A DNA stretch of 64,000 nt, from contig CAVUCK010000008.1 in NCBI GenBank assembly GCA_963739975.1, positions 1 to 64,000 of the forward strand, read 5' to 3'. Position 1 is the first letter of the stretch. Every line of letters begins with the position of its first letter. This DNA comes from JALZMG01 sp963739975. Its GTDB lineage: Bacteria > Actinomycetota > Acidimicrobiia > Acidimicrobiales > Ilumatobacteraceae. Under the pieces are notes generated by a model, which saw only the letters and a list, made by a program, of their open reading frames with translations, did no database searches and was not told the origin of the DNA. Made by a program: the position numbers and the translations under genes. This document shows, in pieces, positions 58,861 through 64,000 of this stretch.

Positions 58861-60282
58861 ATGACTGATTCCCCGCGAGACGAGTGCGGCGTGCTCGGCA
58901 TCTCGACGCCCCATGGCGAAGGCGTGGCCCAGCTCGCCTTCTTCGGCCTGTTCTCGCTGCAGCACCGAGGGCAGGAGGCCGCCGGCATCGCGGTGAGCGA
59001 CGGCCATCGGGCCCGGGTCCACAAGCAGCCGGGCCTCGTGTCGCACGTCTTCACCAACGACACGCTGGCGCCGTTGGCCGGCTACCACGCCATCGGCCAC
59101 ACCCGGTACTCGACGACCGGGTCGAGCAACGAGCGCAACATCCAGCCGTTCCTCGTCGAGACGATGCACGGGCCGCTGGCGCTGGCCCACAACGGCAACA
59201 TCGTCAACACGCCCGAGCTGCGCGACGAGCTGCTCGGGCGGGGCTTCGGACTGACCGCGACCAGCGACTCCGAAGTGATGACGCTGATGCTCGCCGCCGC
59301 CGGCGGCCGCACGTGGGACGAGCGGGTGGAGCGCACGCTGCCGGCGTGGAAGGGGGCCTTCTCGCTCGTCCTGCTGGCCGCCGATCGAGTGGTCGCCGTG
59401 CGCGACCCGTGGGGCTTCCGGCCGCTGTCCGTCGGTCGCCTGCCGCACGGCGGGCACGCCGTCGCCAGCGAGACCTGCGCCCTGTCGACGCTCGGCTGCG
59501 TCGACATCAGCGAGGTCGAGCCGGGCGAGATCGTCACGTTGCAGGGCGCCGAGCTGCACCGCCGCCGGGCGCTGTCACCGGCGCCGGCCCAAGCCCGCTG
59601 CACGTTCGAGTTCGTCTACTTCTCCCGACCGGACTCGGTGTGGGACGGCCGCAACGTGCACCACGTGCGCGAGCGCCTCGGCGCCGAGCTGGCCGTCGAG
59701 TGCCCCGTCGACGCCGACATCGTGATCCCGGTCCCCGACTCCTCGATCCCCGCCGCCATCGGATACGCCCGGGCCAGCGGCGTGGCCTACAACGACGGGC
59801 TGATCAAGAACCGCTACATCGGGCGGACGTTCATCGAACCGACCCAGGAGATCCGCGACCGCGGCGTGGCGCTGAAGTACAACGCGCTGTCGGAGAACCT
59901 GGCCGGCCAGCGGGTCGTGATGATCGACGACTCGATGGTCCGTGGCACCACCGCCGGACCGCTGGTCAAGTTGGTGCGCGACGCCGGTGCGTCGGAGGTG
60001 CACGTGCGCATCACGTGCCCGCCGATCGTGCACCCGTGCCACTTCGGTGTCGACATGGGCCACGACGGCGACCTGATCGCCGCCCGGCTGACGGTGCCCG
60101 AGATCCGGGACCGGGCCGGCGCCGACAGCCTGGAGTTCCTGTCGCTGGAGGGGATGATGCGCGCCGTCGGGCGAGCGGACGGCAGCGAGACCGGGTACTG
60201 CAACGCCTGCTTCACCGGCCGCTACCCGATCGAGGTCGGCGGCGCCCAGGCCAAGCTGTCGTTCGAGGGAGTGCTCGCTTGA
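58861..60282 (+). CDS. purF: Amidophosphoribosyltransferase
   Basis: A 473-residue enzyme of the first committed purine step. The Ntn glutaminase nucleophile Cys lies after a short propeptide (TDSPRDECGVLGIS), as in B. subtilis-type enzymes. Glutaminase blocks: LQHRGQEAAGIAVS, HTRYSTTGSSNERNIQPF and LAHNGNIVN. The PRTase domain has GRTFIEPTQEIRDRGV and the PRPP loop RVVMIDDSMVRGTT. A metal cluster site is suggested by RITCPPIVHPCHFG and YCNACF cysteines. It overlaps the purDM start by 4 bp (TTGA). Confidence 0.95.
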   Translation: MTDSPRDECGVLGISTPHGEGVAQLAFFGLFSLQHRGQEAAGIAVSDGHRARVHKQPGLVSHVFTNDTLAPLAGYHAIGHTRYSTTGSSNERNIQPFLVETMHGPLALAHNGNIVNTPELRDELLGRGFGLTATSDSEVMTLMLAAAGGRTWDERVERTLPAWKGAFSLVLLAADRVVAVRDPWGFRPLSVGRLPHGGHAVASETCALSTLGCVDISEVEPGEIVTLQGAELHRRRALSPAPAQARCTFEFVYFSRPDSVWDGRNVHHVRERLGAELAVECPVDADIVIPVPDSSIPAAIGYARASGVAYNDGLIKNRYIGRTFIEPTQEIRDRGVALKYNALSENLAGQRVVMIDDSMVRGTTAGPLVKLVRDAGASEVHVRITCPPIVHPCHFGVDMGHDGDLIAARLTVPEIRDRAGADSLEFLSLEGMMRAVGRADGSETGYCNACFTGRYPIEVGGAQAKLSFEGVLA

Positions 60283-62459
60283 GGGTCGCCGTCGTCGGCG
60301 GCGGCGGGCGGGAGCAGGCGATCGCCTGGGCCTGCCGGCGCCACGACCACGTGGTGACGCTGGTCGCGTCGCTCGACGTGCTGGACCTCGACGACGTCGA
60401 TCTGGTGATCCCCGGCCCCGAGTCGGCACTCGTCGACGGCGTCGCCGACCGCTGCGCCGCAGCGGGCGTGGCGTGCTTCGGGCCGAGGGCCGAACTGGCG
60501 CGACTGGAGTCGTCGAAGGGCTGGGCCCGCCAGCTGGCCGCCTCGCTCGGGATCCCCGGGCCGGCGTTCGCCCGGTTCGACGGCGCCGACGTCGACGGAG
60601 CGCGGCGATGGTGGCAGGACCTCGGTCGCCCGGTGGTCGTCAAGCTCGACGGGCTGGCCGCCGGCAAAGGCGTGACCGTCCCAGTCAGCGACGACGAGAC
60701 GGAGGCGGCGATCCGCGCCGCCGGCGCGCCGTTCGTGCTGGAGGAGCGGATGAGCGGCCCCGAGTGCTCGCTCCTTGCGTTGTGCGACGGCACCATGGCG
60801 CGGGCGCTGCCGCTGGCCCAGGACCACAAGCGCATCGGCGACGGCGACACGGGCGCCAACACGGGCGGGATGGGCGCCTACGCACCAGCGCCGGTGGACG
60901 TCGACGTCGACCTGCTGCTCGCCACGTTCGTCCAGCCGGTGCTCGATCACCTGCGGGCCGCCGGCACGCCGTACGTCGGCGTGCTCTACGCCGGGCTGAT
61001 GTTGACCGCCGACGGGCCGCGCCTCGTCGAGTACAACGTCCGGTTCGGTGATCCCGAGGCGCAGGCCGTGTTGCCGCTGCTGCGCTCGGATCTCGCCGCG
61101 CTGGCCATGGCGTGCGTCCAGGGCGACCTGGCGTCGATGGCGATCGAGGTCGATCCGGGCGCGGCGTGCACCGTGGTCGCCGCCGCACCGGGGTATCCCG
61201 CCGCTCCGTCGGTGGGCGCGGAGGTCACGACCGGCGAGCTGCCGCCCGGCGCGCTGCTCTTCCCCGCCGGTCTGACCGACGGCGTGGCGACGGGCGGTCG
61301 GGTCCTCGCCGTGACCGGGCTGGGCGCGGACCTGGCCGAGGCGCGGGCGGTCGCCTACGCCGCCATCGGTCGGATCCGGTTCGACGGCATGCAGGTTCGC
61401 CGGGACATCGGATGGCGGGCACCCGGTGCGGCACTGGTGTCGTACGCCGCCGCCGGGGTCGACATCGACGAGGGCAACCGGGCCGTCGACCGGATGCGCG
61501 CCGCCGTCGAACGCACCCACGGCAGCGAGGTCGTGCGCGGCGTTGGCAGCTTCGGCGGGGTGTTCTCGGCCAAGGCCATCGCCGCCCTCGAGGATCCGGT
61601 GCTCGTGGCGTCCACCGACGGCGTCGGCACCAAGGTGGAGCTGGCGGCGCGGCTGGGCCGGGTCGGCTCGGTCGGCCACGACATCGTCAACCACTGCGTC
61701 GGTGACGTGCTGGTGCAGTCGGCCACGCCGCTGTTCTTCCTCGACTACCTGGCCGCCAGCGTGCTGGACGCCGACGTGGTCGCCGCCGTCGTCACCGGGA
61801 TGGCCGAGGCCTGCGAGGCGGCGGGCTGCACGCTGCTCGGCGGCGAGACGGCCGAGATGCCCGGCGTGTACGCCCCAGGGGCATTCGACGTCGCCGGCAC
61901 GATGGTCGGCGTGGCCGAGCGGGCGGCGCTGCTGCCCCGAGGCGACGTCGCCGTGGGCGACGTGCTGGTCGGTGTGGCGTCGAGCGGCCCGCACACCAAC
62001 GGCTACTCGCTGCTGCGCGATGTGTTCCGGTGGGCGCCGATGGACGTGACGCCGGCGGGGATGGATCGGCCGCTCGGCGACGCGCTGCTCGAGCCGCACC
62101 GCAGCTACCTGCCCGTGTTGCGGGGCGCCCTGGCCGGCGGGCGCGTCAAGGCGCTGGCTCACATCACCGGCGGCGGACTGCCGGAGAACGTGCCACGGGT
62201 GCTGCCCGGCGGCGTCGACGCCGAGATCACGCTCGGGTCGTGGCCCGTCCCAGCGCTGTTCCGTCTGGTCGAGGAGCTGACGCCTCGCCTCGGCGTGGTC
62301 GAGCGCTACCGGACGTTGAACATGGGGGTCGGGATGGTCGTGGTGTGCGCGGCCGGTGCCGTCGCCGAGGTCCAAGCGGCCATCCCCGAGCCGACCTGGG
62401 TCATCGGCCGGCTCGTGCCGTCGGAACCCGGCCGCCGCCCCGCCGTCCACCTCGTGTGA
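60279..62459 (+). CDS. Fused GAR synthetase (PurD) and AIR synthetase (PurM)
   Basis: A 726-residue bifunctional purine enzyme. PurD part (1 to about 382): VAVVGGGGREQAIAWACRRH, LVIPGPESALVDGVAD, GPRAELARLESSKGWARQLA, VVVKLDGLAAGKGVTVP, NTGGMGAYAPAP and VRFGDPEAQAVLPLL. The first Rossmann segment lacks about 25 residues compared with E. coli PurD (the usual APGNAGT region). PurM part (about 385-726): SYAAAGVDIDEGNRAVDRM, VASTDGVGTKVELAARLGR, GHDIVNHCVGDVLVQSATPLFFLDYLA, LLGGETAEMPGVY, SSGPHTNGYSLLR and LAHITGGGLPENVPRVLP. There is no stop or internal start between the halves. TTG at 60279 overlaps the purF stop. Confidence 0.9.
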   Translation: MRVAVVGGGGREQAIAWACRRHDHVVTLVASLDVLDLDDVDLVIPGPESALVDGVADRCAAAGVACFGPRAELARLESSKGWARQLAASLGIPGPAFARFDGADVDGARRWWQDLGRPVVVKLDGLAAGKGVTVPVSDDETEAAIRAAGAPFVLEERMSGPECSLLALCDGTMARALPLAQDHKRIGDGDTGANTGGMGAYAPAPVDVDVDLLLATFVQPVLDHLRAAGTPYVGVLYAGLMLTADGPRLVEYNVRFGDPEAQAVLPLLRSDLAALAMACVQGDLASMAIEVDPGAACTVVAAAPGYPAAPSVGAEVTTGELPPGALLFPAGLTDGVATGGRVLAVTGLGADLAEARAVAYAAIGRIRFDGMQVRRDIGWRAPGAALVSYAAAGVDIDEGNRAVDRMRAAVERTHGSEVVRGVGSFGGVFSAKAIAALEDPVLVASTDGVGTKVELAARLGRVGSVGHDIVNHCVGDVLVQSATPLFFLDYLAASVLDADVVAAVVTGMAEACEAAGCTLLGGETAEMPGVYAPGAFDVAGTMVGVAERAALLPRGDVAVGDVLVGVASSGPHTNGYSLLRDVFRWAPMDVTPAGMDRPLGDALLEPHRSYLPVLRGALAGGRVKALAHITGGGLPENVPRVLPGGVDAEITLGSWPVPALFRLVEELTPRLGVVERYRTLNMGVGMVVVCAAGAVAEVQAAIPEPTWVIGRLVPSEPGRRPAVHLV

Positions 62460-62500
62460 CCCAGCCCAATCTGGGCGCGCACGTTCTCAAACCACCTTCT

Positions 62501-62538
62501 GGGCGCGGACGTTCTCGATTTCGAGAACGTCCGCGCCC
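62501..62538. terminator. Bidirectional terminator hairpin
   Basis: A perfect 18-bp inverted repeat, GGGCGCGGACGTTCTCGA, then TT, then TCGAGAACGTCCGCGCCC, lies between the convergent purDM and alaX genes. A partial third copy (gggcgcgcacgttctcaa) lies upstream at 62473-62490, so an alternative stem is possible. Confidence 0.8.
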
Positions 62539-62549
62539 GGATGCCGGGC

Positions 62550-63266
62550 TCAATCGAGGGTGAAGCGGATGCGGCGGTTGCGCTTGCCCTTGCTCTCGAC
62601 CTTGGTGATGCGGAACGGGCGGGACTGTCCGGTGTTCGACAGGTGCGTGCCCCCGCAGGCCTGGCGGTCGATGCCGTCGATGTCGATGATCCGCAGCTGG
62701 CCGTCCGGCGTCGGCGGCGGGGCGACGGAGAGGCTGCGCACGAGTCCGGCGACGATGGCCGCGTCGGTGGCGTCGACGTACACGCCGCGCACGTCGACGG
62801 CGGCGCCGATCACGTCGTTGACGCCGGCATCGAGGCCGCGCAGCACCTCGTTGTCGATCTGCGTGAGGTCGAAGTCCATCCGGCCCGTGCCGTCGTCGTT
62901 GATCTGGGCGCCGGTCACGAGCGTGCCCGGGAACCGGTCGTAGACGAGGGCGTTGAGGATGTGCGAGTCCGTGTGCAGCTGGGCGACCCGGCTGCGCCGC
63001 TCGGCGTCGACGCGAACGACCACGGGACCGGCCGGCTCGGCCGTGGCGTCGGCGAGCACGTGCCACGGCACGCCGTCGATCGTCTCGATGCCAGCGACGG
63101 CGACCGTGCCACCGACGTGGTCGAGCCACCCGGTGTCGCTGACCTGGCCACCGCCGCCCGGGTGGAACGCGGACCGGTCGAGCACCACCCGGCCGGGCGC
63201 GGCGTCGACGACGACGGCGTCGTGCTCGTACAGGTCCGGCTGCTCGTGGCACAGGTACACGGCCAT
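62550..63266 (-). CDS. alaX: AlaX-type alanyl-tRNA editing protein
   Basis: A 238-residue free-standing homologue of the AlaRS editing domain. It should hydrolyse Ser- or Gly-mischarged tRNA-Ala in trans. Zinc/active-site motifs: LHTDSHILNALVY (the HxxxH pair) and RQACGGTHLSNTGQ (the CxxxH pair), all four ligands intact. The N-terminal barrel reads VLDRSAFHPGGGGQVSDTGWL, a glycine-rich motif typical of AlaX. The C-terminus ends at FRITKVESKGKRNRRIRFTL without C-Ala. It interrupts an otherwise purine-only cluster on the opposite strand. Its presence beside an editing-less AlaRS paralogue in the window is suggestive. Confidence 0.9.
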   Translation of the reverse strand: MAVYLCHEQPDLYEHDAVVVDAAPGRVVLDRSAFHPGGGGQVSDTGWLDHVGGTVAVAGIETIDGVPWHVLADATAEPAGPVVVRVDAERRSRVAQLHTDSHILNALVYDRFPGTLVTGAQINDDGTGRMDFDLTQIDNEVLRGLDAGVNDVIGAAVDVRGVYVDATDAAIVAGLVRSLSVAPPPTPDGQLRIIDIDGIDRQACGGTHLSNTGQSRPFRITKVESKGKRNRRIRFTLD

Positions 63267-63353
63267 GGCGCCGACGCTAGGTCCCCGATCCCCAACCCGG
63301 ACTTTTCGTCAAGGGTCCGTGGGGCTGATGGCGGGGACGCGTAGCGTCGAGCT

Positions 63354-64000
63354 ATGTCGGCGCGGCTCGCCGTCCTTGCTTCCGGGACGGGCACCAACCT
63401 GCAGGCGATCCTCGATGCCTGCGCCGACGGTCGGGTCGCCGCCGAGGTCGTGGTGGTGGTCTCGGACCACGCCGATGCCGGCGCCCTCGAACGAGCTCGC
63501 CGCGCCGGCGTGCCGGCGATCCACGTCGGTCGGGAGCTCGATGAGCCACGCGCCGTCTACGACGCCCGCCTCGCCGACGCCGTCGCTGCCTACGACCCCG
63601 ACGACGTGGTGCTGGCCGGCTGGATGCGCATCCTCACCATGGTCTTCCTCGGTCGATTCCCAGATCGTGTGCTCAACCTCCATCCGGCGCTGCCCGGGCA
63701 GCTGCCCGGGACCCACGCCATCGAGCGGGCGTGGCACGAGGCGCTGGCCGGCGAACGCACGGCGACCGGGGTGATGGTCCACCTGGTGCCCACCGAGGAG
63801 GTCGACGCCGGACCCGTGCTCGGATCGACCATCGTGCCGATCCGCCCCGACGACACGATCGAGACCATGACCGCCCGCATCCACGCCGCCGAGCACGACC
63901 TGCTCGTACGCACCCTCGCCGCCCGCCACCCCCGCAAGGACGTGATCGCCATGAACGTCAACGACGAGCTGTTCGACCGGTTCGAGGCCCTGACCTTCGA
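63354..64000 (+). CDS. purN: GAR transformylase (partial, runs off the window)
   Basis: N10-formyl-THF-dependent GAR formyltransferase. The start VLASGTGTNLQAILDAC is the phosphoribosyl-binding loop. DDVVLAGWMRILTMVFLGRFPDRVLNLHPALPGQLPGTHAIERA contains the catalytic Asn-x-His. The catalytic Asp is in VPTEEVDAGPVLG, with TGVMVHLV before it. A usual PurN would end near residue 200. Here the frame stays open through HPRKDVIAMNVNDELFDRFEALTF to the window end, so either a C-terminal extension/fusion exists or the stop lies just outside. ATG at 63354. Confidence 0.85.
   Translation, partial: MSARLAVLASGTGTNLQAILDACADGRVAAEVVVVVSDHADAGALERARRAGVPAIHVGRELDEPRAVYDARLADAVAAYDPDDVVLAGWMRILTMVFLGRFPDRVLNLHPALPGQLPGTHAIERAWHEALAGERTATGVMVHLVPTEEVDAGPVLGSTIVPIRPDDTIETMTARIHAAEHDLLVRTLAARHPRKDVIAMNVNDELFDRFEALTF

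Overview
The window is high-GC bacterial DNA with strong G/C preference at third codon positions, many GTG/TTG starts, an F420/FMN-type PPOX protein, a CtpE-type ATPase, SURF1, lycopene cyclase and long Thr/Pro-rich linkers after lipoboxes. This points to an actinobacterium, most likely of the Acidimicrobiia/Ilumatobacter type; the taxon is inferred from gene content only.

Layout. 1-4215 is an integrated element ending at the 3' end of a tRNA-Cys gene: degenerate hypothetical genes, a frameshifted ISL3-type transposase, a Doc/antitoxin pair and a tyrosine integrase. 4.3-15.6 kb is chromosomal: amidohydrolase, ECF sigma/anti-sigma, lipoprotein, PPOX protein, PfkB kinase, PutA, a DUF2207 protein and a persulfide-dioxygenase/rhodanese protein. 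15.7-24.8 kb has an alanine theme: a tRNA-Ala-like RNA gene without an anticodon loop, followed at once by a stand-alone AlaRS catalytic-domain protein. Then come a CtpE-like ATPase, a LuxR-type regulator diverging from a STAS protein, and an operon of an MprF-like lipid aminoacyltransferase with aspartate 4-decarboxylase, which makes L-alanine. 25-39 kb holds a spermidine-synthase-like fusion, two CapA-like proteins around a PQQ-propeller lipoprotein, a large membrane PI-PLC-like fusion, a CoA-transferase, an AI-2E family permease and two hydrolases. 39.3-46.2 kb is a decayed accessory region bounded and divided by three copies of the tRNA-Gly 3' end. It carries pieces of GAF, cyclic-nucleotide-binding, LuxR and DUF2071 genes, plus intact YceI, ArAE-type and SixA genes. 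46.3-54.3 kb is chromosomal again: metX behind a SAM-type riboswitch, SURF1, lycopene cyclase, MBL, GMC and phosphatase genes. 54.4 kb to the end is a purine cluster, purSL-purQ-purC-purF-purDM, then an AlaX editing protein on the other strand, then purN running off the window.

Most interesting reading. The tRNA-like RNA keeps the alanine identity elements (G3:U70, A73, encoded CCA). The gene next to it encodes the part of AlaRS that is known to charge acceptor minihelices without contacting the anticodon. An Ala-tRNA-consuming type of lipid enzyme, an alanine-producing enzyme and a free-standing AlaX lie in the same window. I propose an alanine-activation route outside translation, or a tRNA-mimic operator that regulates the AlaRS paralogue. 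Both are inference.

Caveat. Four otherwise well-conserved chromosomal genes (ECF sigma, putA, the PQQ lipoprotein and the second capA-like gene) each carry a single frameshift, as does the ISL3 transposase. Assembly indels are a real possibility and affect how the 'pseudogene' entries should be read.
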